Positions 5,135 to 11,105 are shown, counted from the first letter of the stretch. The stretch: DNA of 11,105 nt from JAVBOV01 sp031550205 (GCA_031550205.1 JAVBOV010000021.1:1-11105); one strand, 5' to 3'. Made by a program: numbers and translations. Notes: generated by a model from the letters alone, not told the origin.

Positions 5135-5801
5135 ACTCTTAACCATATTTCCGGAGATTTTTCCGGGCTTTTTGGGTCATTCCTTAACCGGAAAAGCCTT
5201 AGAGCAGGGCAAATGGTCATTGCAAACCATCAACATCAGAGACTATGCTTTTGACAAGCACGGCTCGGTAGATGACACTCCCTGCGGCGGCGGCGCCGGC
5301 ATGGTAATGCGCGCAGACGTTTTGGGAGAAGCCTTGGAACAAAACAAACCGCACGGCAGGTTGATATACATGTCGCCAAGAGGAAAATCTTTAACCCAAA
5401 ATCTGGTTAAAGAACTGGCCAAAGAGGAAACTCTTACCATAATCTGCGGCCGTTTTGAAGGTGTTGATGAAAGGGTTTTGGAAGAATACGCTGTTGAGGA
5501 AATCAGCATCGGAGATTATGTCTTAACCGGCGGAGAACAAGCCGCAGGAATAATGTTAGACGCCGTAATTCGTTTGCTTCCCGGAGTTTTGGGCAACGCC
5601 GAGTCAACAAAAAATGAAAGCTTTGAACAAAGCCTTTTAGAGCATCCGCAATATACCAGGCCGGTTGAGTGGAGAGGAAAAAAAGTCCCCGACGTGCTCT
5701 TAAACGGCAACCATAAATTGATAGAAAAGTGGCGTCATGAAAAAGCGCTGGAAACAACCAAACAAAGAAGGCCCGATTTACTGGCCTCAGAAAAAGCTTG
5801 A
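5124..5801 (+). CDS. trmD: tRNA (guanine-N1-)-methyltransferase TrmD
   Basis: TrmD uses S-adenosylmethionine to make m1G37 next to the anticodon, which prevents +1 frameshifting. I chose the ATG at 5124 (225 aa) over the upstream ATG at 5088: it gives the family start MKVKLLTIFPEIF and has AAGGA (5111-5115) 8 nt before it. The SPOUT trefoil-knot motifs are CGRFEGVDER (108-117) and SIGDYVLTGGE (128-138). DDTPCGGGAGMVMRADV (50-66) and LLEHPQYTRP (171-180) are also typical. The position I align to the catalytic Asp169 of the E. coli enzyme (EDSF) is Glu165 here (NESF). The rest is intact and the acidic group is kept, so the enzyme is probably active. The start overlaps the end of rimM, indicating translational coupling. 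Confidence 0.96.
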   Translation: MKVKLLTIFPEIFPGFLGHSLTGKALEQGKWSLQTINIRDYAFDKHGSVDDTPCGGGAGMVMRADVLGEALEQNKPHGRLIYMSPRGKSLTQNLVKELAKEETLTIICGRFEGVDERVLEEYAVEEISIGDYVLTGGEQAAGIMLDAVIRLLPGVLGNAESTKNESFEQSLLEHPQYTRPVEWRGKKVPDVLLNGNHKLIEKWRHEKALETTKQRRPDLLASEKA

Positions 5802-5826
5802 TTATTATAAAAACTAGGTATATACA
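5798..5826 (+). promoter_or_regulatory. Possible internal promoter before rplS
   Basis: TTGATT (5798-5803), 17-bp spacer, TATACA (5821-5826), in the 54-bp gap between trmD and rplS. Each box has four of six consensus bases. It might add transcription of rplS independent of the operon promoter; this is a guess from sequence alone. Confidence 0.3.
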
Positions 5827-5855
5827 AACAACAAATAAATTTAGAGAGTAAGAAC

Positions 5856-6332
5856 ATGAACATTATACAAACAATTGAAAAAGAGCAGGTTGCAAAGCTT
5901 ATGGAAGGCAAAAGCATTCCAACTTTTAAAGCCGGTGACAGCTTGAAGGTTTACACCAAGGTAAAAGAAGGTGACCGTGAGCGTATCCAGGTTTATGAAG
6001 GCGTTTGCATTGCTCGCAAGAACGATGGCTTAAACTCTTCTTTCACAGTTAGAAAAATTTCTTTCGGTGAAGGTGTGGAAAGAGTTTTCCCGCTATATTC
6101 TCCAAACGTTGCCAAGATTGAAATTGAACGCGTTGGTAAAGTTCGCCGCGCCAAAATGTATTTCTTGCGCGCCTTGCGCGGCAAATCTGCCCGCATTAAA
6201 GACGACTTGGTTGGCCAAACCAAAGCCAGAGAAGAAGCCGCTGCCATTGAAGCCGCAACTCCGAAGGCTCCCAAGGTTGAAAAGACAGCCCCCAAAAGAG
6301 CCGACAAAAAAGCCCCGGCTAAAAAGAAATAG
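5856..6332 (+). CDS. rplS: 50S ribosomal protein bL19 with Lys/Ala/Pro-rich tail
   Basis: bL19 sits at the 30S-50S interface and contributes to a subunit bridge. The core, residues 1 to about 116, is canonical: FKAGDSLKVYTKVKEGDRER (24-43), QVYEGVCIARKNDG, FTVRKISFGEGVERVFPLYS (63-82), and GKVRRAKMYFLRALRGKSARI (94-114). Residues 117-158 add a basic, disordered-looking tail ending PAKKK, so 158 aa against about 115 in E. coli. The upstream AGAGAG is only a fair Shine-Dalgarno. It is last in the rpsP operon, 54 bp after trmD and closed by the terminator at 6373-6402. Confidence 0.97.
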   Translation: MNIIQTIEKEQVAKLMEGKSIPTFKAGDSLKVYTKVKEGDRERIQVYEGVCIARKNDGLNSSFTVRKISFGEGVERVFPLYSPNVAKIEIERVGKVRRAKMYFLRALRGKSARIKDDLVGQTKAREEAAAIEAATPKAPKVEKTAPKRADKKAPAKKK

Positions 6333-6335
6333 CTT

Positions 6336-6371
6336 GTCATTGCGAGCGGGTGTCTACCCCGAAGCAATCCA
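6336..6371. repeat. Dispersed GTCATTGCGAG...GCAATCC element, copy 2
   Basis: It opens with GTCATTGCGAG and ends GAAGCAATCCA. ATTGC (6339-6343) pairs with GCAAT (6364-6368), and an inner GGGT/ACCC adds to the stem. Its ends resemble those of copy 1 at 1362-1396, but the middles differ. It lies in the 3' untranslated part of the rplS message. Confidence 0.65.
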
Positions 6372-6372
6372 C

Positions 6373-6402
6373 AAAAAAACCGCTCTCCCGAGCGGTTTTT
6401 TT
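6373..6402 (+). terminator. Terminator of the rpsP-rimM-trmD-rplS operon
   Basis: A perfect 13-bp stem: seven A residues plus CCGCTC (6380-6385), loop TCCC, then GAGCGG (6390-6395) plus seven T residues. It is a strong intrinsic terminator, symmetrical enough to work both ways. Confidence 0.92.
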
Positions 6403-6407
6403 ATATT

Positions 6408-6464
6408 CCCCCTCTCCCCTTGCGGGAGAGGGCTGGGGTGAGGGGTTTGCAAATAATCCATATT
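6408..6464. repeat. Dispersed palindromic repeat, CCCTCTCC...GGGAGAGGG type, copy 2
   Basis: CCCTCTCCC (6410-6418) pairs with GGGAGAGGG (6424-6432), followed by CTGGGGTGAGGGG and GCAAATAATCCATAT. It matches copy 1 (196-252) through the hairpin, the G-rich arm and the ATCCATAT end. Copy 1 lies directly before a terminator; this one lies directly after one. Confidence 0.8.
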
Positions 6465-6468
6465 CTCC

Positions 6469-6496
6469 TTGCCTTTTAAACAAAATCCGCTAAACT
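6469..6496 (+). promoter_or_regulatory. Weak candidate promoter of pyrF
   Basis: TTGCCT (6469-6474), 16-bp spacer, TAAACT (6491-6496). pyrF follows a strong terminator and so should need its own promoter. This is the best pair I can see, but the match is mediocre. Confidence 0.3.
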
Positions 6497-6542
6497 CCGT
6501 TCTAACAAAAATATTCTTATGTATAACTAAAAATAAATTATC

Positions 6543-7385
6543 ATGACAAGACAAGAACTAATTGAGCAAATCAAACCCAAAGGTTCGTTCCTTTGCGTAG
6601 GTCTCGACCCTGACTTGGAAAAAATGCCCCCGCACCTAAACGGCGATGTGTCCAAATTTATTTGGGAAATTATCGAAGCAACCGCAAAATATGCAACTGC
6701 ATTCAAACCAAATTTCGCGTTTTATGAGTGTTTGGAAAATGGCGATGCAATCTTATCCAATGCCATTGCTTACATTAAGCTTAAATATCCTGAAATTCTT
6801 GTCATCGCTGACGCCAAACGCGGAGATATAGGCAACACCTCAAAAAAATATGCCGAAGCAATTTTCAAAAACAAAGGCGCCGATGCTTGCACCGTTGCCC
6901 CCTATATGGGAGAAGACAGCGTTAAGCCTTTCCTTGAATTTGAAGGCAAATGGACGGTGCTTTTAGCGCTCACCTCCAATCCCGGCAGTCAAGACTTTCA
7001 GATGATGAACGTTGAACAGTCTTATGCTCGCTTAAATCCTTCTATCCCTCTTTACAAGGAAGTTTTGAAAGTGTCAAAACTTTGGGGAACGCCTGAAAAT
7101 ATGATGTATGTTGTTGGTGCAACCCAAGCCGAAACACTAAAATGGATTAGGAAAATCGTTCCTGACCATTTTCTGCTTGTCCCCGGTGTCGGCGCTCAAG
7201 GCGGAAGCTTGGAAGAAGTTGTTAAATATGGAATGAACCAAGACTGCGGTCTTTTGGTCAACTCCTCTCGCGGCATCATCCATGCAAGCTCCGGAACAGA
7301 TTTTGCCGAACGCGCCGCGTCTGAAGCCCAAAAACTTCAACAACAAATGCGAGATTACCTGATTGAACATAACATTACGTTTTAA
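6543..7385 (+). CDS. pyrF: Orotidine 5'-phosphate decarboxylase, type 2
   Basis: It converts OMP to UMP, the last step of de novo UMP synthesis, in the cytoplasm. At 280 aa it is longer than the E. coli-type (type 1, about 240 aa) enzymes, as expected for type 2. Visible motifs are LDPD (21-24), KPNFAFYE (55-62), the catalytic DAKRGDIGN (90-98, with the Lys/Asp charge network), PYMGEDSV (120-127), LTSNPGS (143-149), PGVGAQGGSLEE (214-225) and NSSRGI (240-245). The run GTPENMMYVVGATQ is very like what I recall from Bacteroidota PyrF. The start ATG at 6543 has no Shine-Dalgarno, only an A/T-rich leader. It is a stand-alone gene between two strong terminators. Confidence 0.96.
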   Translation: MTRQELIEQIKPKGSFLCVGLDPDLEKMPPHLNGDVSKFIWEIIEATAKYATAFKPNFAFYECLENGDAILSNAIAYIKLKYPEILVIADAKRGDIGNTSKKYAEAIFKNKGADACTVAPYMGEDSVKPFLEFEGKWTVLLALTSNPGSQDFQMMNVEQSYARLNPSIPLYKEVLKVSKLWGTPENMMYVVGATQAETLKWIRKIVPDHFLLVPGVGAQGGSLEEVVKYGMNQDCGLLVNSSRGIIHASSGTDFAERAASEAQKLQQQMRDYLIEHNITF

Positions 7386-7400
7386 TTCTAAATCTCAACC

Positions 7401-7434
7401 AAAGCGCATAACTTTTGGGGTTATGCGCTTTTTT
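7401..7434 (+). terminator. Terminator of pyrF
   Basis: AAGCGCATAAC (7402-7412) pairs with GTTATGCGCTT (7420-7430) around a 7-nt loop, followed by a run of T. The stem begins 16 bp after the pyrF stop codon. Confidence 0.92.
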
Positions 7435-7450
7435 ATGGCCATTAATCATT

Positions 7451-7535
7451 GTCATTCCAAACTTGATTTGGAATCCAGGTAAAATAAATTAGCTATATTG
7501 CTAACCTGGATACTCGGGTCAAGCCCGAGTATGAC
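7451..7535. repeat. Highly structured 85-bp palindromic element with GTCAT...ATGAC tips
   Basis: The tips GTCAT (7451-7455) and ATGAC (7531-7535) are complementary. Inside are three further perfect pairings: ATTCCAAA/TTTGGAAT (7454-7461 with 7467-7474), TCCAGGT/ACCTGGA (7474-7480 with 7504-7510) capped by TTAGC/GCTAA, and TACTCGGG/CCCGAGTA (7511-7518 with 7524-7531). It can therefore fold like a cloverleaf. It has no coding capacity. It resembles the GTCATTCC...GGAATCCAG repeats common in bacterial genomes. Confidence 0.75.
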
Positions 7536-7562
7536 AGACAGCACTCAATAAAATTAATCCAC

Positions 7563-7597
7563 CACTTTTCACTTGTTACTTGTCACTTGTCACTAAT
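7563..7597. repeat. Heptanucleotide array upstream of the channel gene
   Basis: Five phased 7-bp units: ACTTTTC, ACTTGTT, ACTTGTC, ACTTGTC, ACTAATT. Successive units place a TTGTCA hexamer at 7579 and again at 7586; the first is the predicted -35 box of the channel gene. The last unit runs into the palindrome at 7594-7618. Confidence 0.85.
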
Positions 7598-7607
7598 TTG
7601 CTTATAT
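7579..7607 (+). promoter_or_regulatory. Predicted promoter of the MscS-family gene
   Basis: -35 TTGTCA (7579-7584), 17-bp spacer, -10 TATATT (7602-7607). The -35 lies in the heptad array and the -10 lies in the middle of a perfect palindrome. Confidence 0.55.
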
Positions 7608-7618
7608 TATAAGCAAAT
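7594..7618. promoter_or_regulatory. Perfect 25-bp palindrome over the -10 region, possible operator
   Basis: AATTTGCTTATA (7594-7605), centre T 7606, then TATAAGCAAATT (7607-7618): 12-bp arms with no mismatch. It overlaps the predicted -10 and ends 4 bp before the ribosome-binding site GGAG (7623-7626). With a start point near 7614 most of it would not be transcribed, which favours a protein-binding operator over an RNA hairpin. It has no T-run suited to termination. Confidence 0.55.
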
Positions 7619-7633
7619 TCTTGGAGTTTCATC

Positions 7634-10078
7634 ATGAAAAAATTACTTTTTCTATTGCTTTTAACTTTTCACTTTTCGCTTTTCGCTGCCTCTGCCCTTG
7701 CAGAGGTTGACGCCTCAACCAAAGTTGTGGATACGGTTGTTAACCGCGAGGTTGACTACACTGAGGCAAACCTGCGTTTTTCTCAAATTGAAACAGCTGT
7801 GAAAAGCGGCGGCCTGACTTCTTCTGAGCTTGACAAATATCTTCATGACTTGGTTGAGATTCAAAATAAAATTTCTGCCGACAAAGAACGGCTTGAAAAA
7901 GAACAAAGCTTTGTTCAAAGAAAAATAGAAGCCTTGCCCGAAGCTCCGACAACCGGCAAAGAGCTTGAGGTAATTTCCACCAGCCGCAAACAGTTTAATG
8001 CCGAGGCTGACCACCTTAAAAACAAAGTTGCCGAAGCTGAAATTTCTCTGGCCAAAATAGACGAGCTTAACAACCAAATCTCTCAGGCCCGCAACCGCGT
8101 GTTGTTTTCCGGTCTTTTGGGAGAACAGATAACCATCGCCAACCCGGTTGTCTTCATCAATTCCTCAGGCCTTTTTGTAGACTTTGTTTTAGACATTATC
8201 AAATCTCCGCTTAACTGGTATCAAGACCTAACTGCGGCGCAGGAAAAGCTGGTGAAATCAAAAATTGTTCCGGTAAACTTAATCATTCTCTTTGCCTTTT
8301 GCCTCGGCTTTTATCTGCGAGTCCTCATCATGCGCAGCTTCGGCTACCGCAAAGACATTGAAAACCCCAACTACTCAACCAGGGTCATTGCGGCTTTTTG
8401 CGTGGCGGTGGCCCACGGCGTAATTCCGGCCGCCATCATCATTGCCTTCATTTTCTGGAAGCACGGCATCCCAATTGCCAACAGCGGTTTCTTTGGCCTG
8501 GTCTTAAACGATTCCCTATATTTTCTGCTATACGTTTTTCTCGCCAAAGCCCTGGCCAGAGTAACTTTTGCGCCATATAACGAAAAGTGGCGCCTGGTTA
8601 AAGTGGAAAATGAAAAAGCCGTAAAGCTGTACCACGCTTTTTATCTAAGCATTGTTGCCATCGGCGTACTTGCATTTTTGCAGCACATTGCCAGACAATC
8701 AAATTATTCTCTGGAGCTTTTATATTTCTTGTCGGCACTGTCATCGTTCACCAAAGCCTTTTGCATTATCTTAATTGTCAAAAGGTTCACCCATAAGCCG
8801 CTGCCGCCGATTGCGCCTGAAGAAGACGTTGAGGTTGATGAAGAAAAAGAAGAGCTTGAACCTTTGAGCGCCGGCTTCAAAATCACCTTCCTGATAACGC
8901 TGCTTGCAAGCGGCGTGTTTCTGCTTTCCGTTTTCGGATACCCGAACTTATCGGCGTTTATCTTCAACCGCATTATTACCTCTGTTCTGTTTATCGGCAC
9001 GCTTCTTATCTTAAGAAAAACTCTAAACGGCATTTTATACAGGCTCCTTCTTTTCCGCGGATGGTCAAACACTTTCCGCATGCGCCATAAGCTGATTTTT
9101 AAAATCAGGTTTTGGTTTTCAATTCTAACCGACCCGATAATCCTCTGCTTTGCCTTGTTTGTTCTGCTTAAAATTTGGGGTCTGCCCACAGAGCTGTTTA
9201 TCCAGGGCATCAAGCAGGCCTTTATGGGCTTTACTGTCGGCGGCATAAAAATATCGCTGTTTTCCATTGTCATGGCTCTTGGTGTGTTTTTGGTCTCGCT
9301 GGCGGTGGTCAAACTGATTCGCAGCCGCCTGCTGATGAATGTTTTAGACAAGATGGAAGTTGAAGAGAGCATAAAACATTCGCTGGATTCCGGTTTTGGT
9401 TTTTTGGGTTTCATCATTGCGCTGCTGCTTGCCATTGCGGTCTTGGGCGGCAACTTAACCAACCTTGCCTTAATCGCCGGCGCTCTTTCTTTCGGAATTG
9501 GTCTTGGCTTACAAAATATCGTAAACAACTTTGTCTCTGGTTTAATCCTTCTCTTTGAACGCCCGATTAAAGTCGGCGACTGGGTGATTGTGAACGGGCA
9601 CGAGGGCATTGTTAAGCAGATTAATATCCGCGCCACTGAGCTGATGACCTGGAAAAAAGCCAGCGTCATCATCCCTAACGCGGATATCTTGTCCACCAGC
9701 CTGATAAACATGACTCACGATGACCGCTGGGGACGTGTGGACATTAAAGTCGGCGTGGCCTACGGCACCGACGTCAACTATGTGATGAGCATGTTAAATG
9801 AAATTGCCGAGAGCAATAAAAAAGTTTTGAAAAAGCCGGCTCCTTATACGGTGTTTATGAACTTCGGCGACTCAAGCCTGGACTTTGAACTGCGCTGCTA
9901 TACGGCCGATGTAATGAACAGCCTCACCATCTCCAGTGACTTAAGAGTGGAGATTAACAAGCGCTTCATGGAAGAGGGCATAGAAATTCCGTTCCCGCAG
10001 CGCGTTGTTCATAATGTTTCTCAAAACACACGTTTCTTGGACCAAATGGTAAATGCGCCGAAATCCAAAAAGAAATAA
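7634..10078 (+). CDS. Large MscS-family mechanosensitive ion channel (MscK/YbdG-like architecture)
   Basis: This is an inner-membrane channel that should open under membrane tension to release solutes on osmotic downshock. Domains in order: signal peptide 1-23 (MKKLLFLLLL...ASALA); a periplasmic coiled-coil region, about 40-155; some ten or eleven membrane helices between about 211 and 640; and an acidic cytoplasmic loop at 395-410. The MscS core begins near 580: pore helix ALIAGALSFGIGLGLQNIVN (612-631), FERPIKVGDWV (641-651), then the beta domain with IIPNADILSTSLIN (679-692). The small C-terminal vestibule domain extends to about 790, with a basic end (PKSKKK). At 814 aa it is intermediate between MscS (about 286) and MscK (about 1120). 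ATG 7634 has GGAG (7623-7626) 7 nt upstream. No terminator separates it from the FtsB-like gene 48 bp downstream. No specific gene name is justified. Confidence 0.92.
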   Translation: MKKLLFLLLLTFHFSLFAASALAEVDASTKVVDTVVNREVDYTEANLRFSQIETAVKSGGLTSSELDKYLHDLVEIQNKISADKERLEKEQSFVQRKIEALPEAPTTGKELEVISTSRKQFNAEADHLKNKVAEAEISLAKIDELNNQISQARNRVLFSGLLGEQITIANPVVFINSSGLFVDFVLDIIKSPLNWYQDLTAAQEKLVKSKIVPVNLIILFAFCLGFYLRVLIMRSFGYRKDIENPNYSTRVIAAFCVAVAHGVIPAAIIIAFIFWKHGIPIANSGFFGLVLNDSLYFLLYVFLAKALARVTFAPYNEKWRLVKVENEKAVKLYHAFYLSIVAIGVLAFLQHIARQSNYSLELLYFLSALSSFTKAFCIILIVKRFTHKPLPPIAPEEDVEVDEEKEELEPLSAGFKITFLITLLASGVFLLSVFGYPNLSAFIFNRIITSVLFIGTLLILRKTLNGILYRLLLFRGWSNTFRMRHKLIFKIRFWFSILTDPIILCFALFVLLKIWGLPTELFIQGIKQAFMGFTVGGIKISLFSIVMALGVFLVSLAVVKLIRSRLLMNVLDKMEVEESIKHSLDSGFGFLGFIIALLLAIAVLGGNLTNLALIAGALSFGIGLGLQNIVNNFVSGLILLFERPIKVGDWVIVNGHEGIVKQINIRATELMTWKKASVIIPNADILSTSLINMTHDDRWGRVDIKVGVAYGTDVNYVMSMLNEIAESNKKVLKKPAPYTVFMNFGDSSLDFELRCYTADVMNSLTISSDLRVEINKRFMEEGIEIPFPQRVVHNVSQNTRFLDQMVNAPKSKKK
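7664..7684. repeat. Heptad repeat inside the signal-peptide codons
   Basis: Three units, ACTTTTC, ACTTTTC, GCTTTTC, encode TFHFSLF of the channel's signal peptide. The unit is the same as in the intergenic arrays at 3952 and 7563. Because 7 is not a multiple of 3, gain or loss of one unit would shift the reading frame. Confidence 0.7.
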
Positions 10079-10126
10079 CCAAATTTTAACCTAAACGAGT
10101 CCATAATGATTCCGAAGGGGAGAGTT

Positions 10127-10441
10127 ATGGCGCTTGTTGGTTTCTTAAGAGGGAGATTCAAAAAATCAGGATTCCTAATCCTGATTATTTTGATGTTTTT
10201 TTATTTTTCCTTTTATACCATCAACGGCGACAGGGGGCTGATAAAATATTTCTACCTCAAAAAAGAAATAAGCCAGGCCTCCAAACTTTCAAAAGGTTAC
10301 AAGGCCAGCCGCGAACAATTGGAAGAGCAGGTCAAGCTCTTGTCTTCTTCCAGCCTGGACTTAGACTTGCTTGAAGAAAGAGCCCGCGTGGTCTTAAATT
10401 TTGTTGAAGAAGAAGAATTTATTATTCTGGACGAAGAATAG
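10127..10441 (+). CDS. ftsB: FtsB/DivIC-family septum formation initiator
   Basis: A small bitopic divisome protein; in known systems FtsB pairs with FtsL and FtsQ at the septum and relays activation to FtsWI. I chose the ATG at 10127 (104 aa) because AAGGGGAG (10115-10122) lies just upstream. The ATG at 10106 would add seven residues (MIPKGRV) and has only a weak GAGT before it. The protein has a basic N-terminus (LRGRFKK), one membrane helix (about 14-31), then GDRGLIKYFYLKKEI and a coiled coil (about 34-75). The family's C-terminal signature follows: LDLDLLEERARVVLNFVEEEEFII (from 77). It is 48 bp after the channel gene with no terminator between, so cotranscription is likely. Confidence 0.85.
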   Translation: MALVGFLRGRFKKSGFLILIILMFFYFSFYTINGDRGLIKYFYLKKEISQASKLSKGYKASREQLEEQVKLLSSSSLDLDLLEERARVVLNFVEEEEFIILDEE

Positions 10442-10503
10442 TTTTCCCCGATTCTGGGATAAGTTTATAAAAAAAACTGTATTTTTAATTTTTTTTTGGT
10501 ATA

Positions 10504-10509
10504 TATAAT
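10504..10509 (+). promoter_or_regulatory. Consensus -10 box before the last gene
   Basis: TATAAT lies 24 bp before the ATG at 10534, in a very T-rich stretch. No acceptable -35 box or extended -10 TG is seen at the right distance, so this is a weak promoter call. Confidence 0.3.
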
Positions 10510-10533
10510 CTGGTTATTTAATAAAGGTCGGGT

Positions 10534-11105
10534 ATGGCAGACAGAAACATTAACATGCCTAAAGACTTTTGCTGTAAGGAAAAAAAGCCCCTTTTCTCTG
10601 AGAAAGAGATAATTTTTAGAAGCCAGGGGCGTGCAAAGGTTTTTCATATTTCCTCCAAACTCCAAGTGATTGTGTTAAGCTTGGTGTTTGCTGCTGCCGT
10701 GTGGAGTTTTTATTCCTACCACATGTATAACCGTTCCGGCAGCATCATCCAAAACAAAGAGCAGGAAATTGTCAAAACCAGAGATGCCTACGTCAACCTC
10801 ATGACCGATTTTATGACTCTGCACCAAAACGTCGGCAACATGATCAGCGAACTTGATAAAAAAGGCTCAAAATCATCAAGCGAGGTCAGCAAATATAAAT
10901 ATCAGGCCAGCGTTATTGAAGAAAAAATCAAGCAGATTACTGCCGAAGAAAGCTGGATTGACCAAGAAGAAGTTTCTGAAAAAATCAACCTCAGCGAAGC
11001 GCTTTTGCAAAGAGACATTGCCGCCTCCGAGCGTGATGAGCTCAAACACCAGCTCCGTGAAATGGAAGGCTTCATTGAAGAAATGAAAACCGCCGAAATG
11101 GAGGT
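10534..11105 (+). CDS. Membrane-anchored coiled-coil protein, probable M23 (LytM-type) peptidase N-terminus, cut by the window end
   Basis: An open frame begins at ATG 10534 (AAGG 6 nt upstream) and runs at least 190 codons without a stop to the right edge. Residues 20-45 read LFSEKEIIFRSQGRAKVFHI and then a short basic/amphipathic stretch. One membrane helix follows (about 44-61, VIVLSLVFAAAVWSFYSY). The rest, from about 72, is a long charged coiled coil (KINLSEALLQRDIAASERDE and similar). An E-I-I-x-R-S-x-G-R stretch just before a membrane helix, then a periplasmic coiled coil, is what I recall from the N-terminal domain (DUF5930-like) of alphaproteobacterial M23 peptidases. The catalytic domain would lie beyond the window, so the peptidase call is inference. 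The position after ftsB suits a role in septal wall remodelling or amidase activation. Confidence 0.6.
   Translation, partial: MADRNINMPKDFCCKEKKPLFSEKEIIFRSQGRAKVFHISSKLQVIVLSLVFAAAVWSFYSYHMYNRSGSIIQNKEQEIVKTRDAYVNLMTDFMTLHQNVGNMISELDKKGSKSSSEVSKYKYQASVIEEKIKQITAEESWIDQEEVSEKINLSEALLQRDIAASERDELKHQLREMEGFIEEMKTAEME

Noticed and set aside
8704..9711. 335-codon open frame on the minus strand
   Set aside because: It lies wholly inside the channel gene, which has full family motifs. The antisense product is rich in Ser, Arg and Lys with no recognisable domain, as expected for an antisense shadow.
10442..10500. Terminator after ftsB
   Set aside because: The region has A and T runs but no G/C stem; only weak A/T pairing is possible.

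Overview
The window looks like chromosomal DNA from an alphaproteobacterium, probably one of the moderately AT-rich gut or host-associated lineages. The evidence is the block ffh / rpsP-rimM-trmD-rplS, the alphaproteobacterial flavour of Ffh, TrmD and FtsB, and an adjacent M23-type membrane protein. Two genes look less typical of that class: a single-chain glycyl-tRNA synthetase, and a type-2 PyrF that resembles Bacteroidota enzymes. The taxonomic assignment is inference from remembered family features; no search was run.

Layout. (1) 3-188 is the C-terminal end of glycyl-tRNA synthetase, closed by a hairpin terminator that also serves the opposing genes. (2) 288-2255 holds three minus-strand genes with no function I can recognise: a soluble 155-aa protein, a four-helix membrane protein and a cysteine-rich 271-aa protein. 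The last two are preceded by near-identical copies of one promoter-leader cassette. (3) 2405-3748 is ffh (SRP GTPase, TTG start). (4) 3749-4159 is a repeat-rich gap with a strong promoter. (5) 4160-6332 is the rpsP-rimM-trmD-rplS translation operon, ending in a terminator. (6) 6543-7385 is pyrF with its own terminator. (7) 7634-10078 is a large MscS-family mechanosensitive channel with signal peptide. It is followed without a visible terminator by an FtsB-like division protein (10127-10441) and the start of a membrane-anchored coiled-coil protein, probably an M23/LytM-type peptidase, that runs off the edge.

Functionally the core is translation and protein targeting: tRNA charging, SRP targeting, ribosomal proteins S16 and L19, RimM 30S maturation and TrmD m1G37 modification. 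After it come pyrimidine synthesis and then envelope genes (osmotic channel, divisome, cell-wall hydrolase-like protein).

The most unusual content lies between genes. There are four short arrays of 7-bp tandem repeats. Two of them (upstream of ffh and of the channel gene) supply part of the predicted promoter, one sits just upstream of the rpsP promoter, and one lies inside the channel's signal-peptide codons. There is also a duplicated promoter-leader cassette, a perfect 25-bp palindrome over a -10 box, a 23-bp tandem array, and several palindromic dispersed elements, most opening with GTCAT. I did not find a clear new defence or metabolic system; the three orphan genes and the repeat-promoter association are the best candidates for something undescribed.
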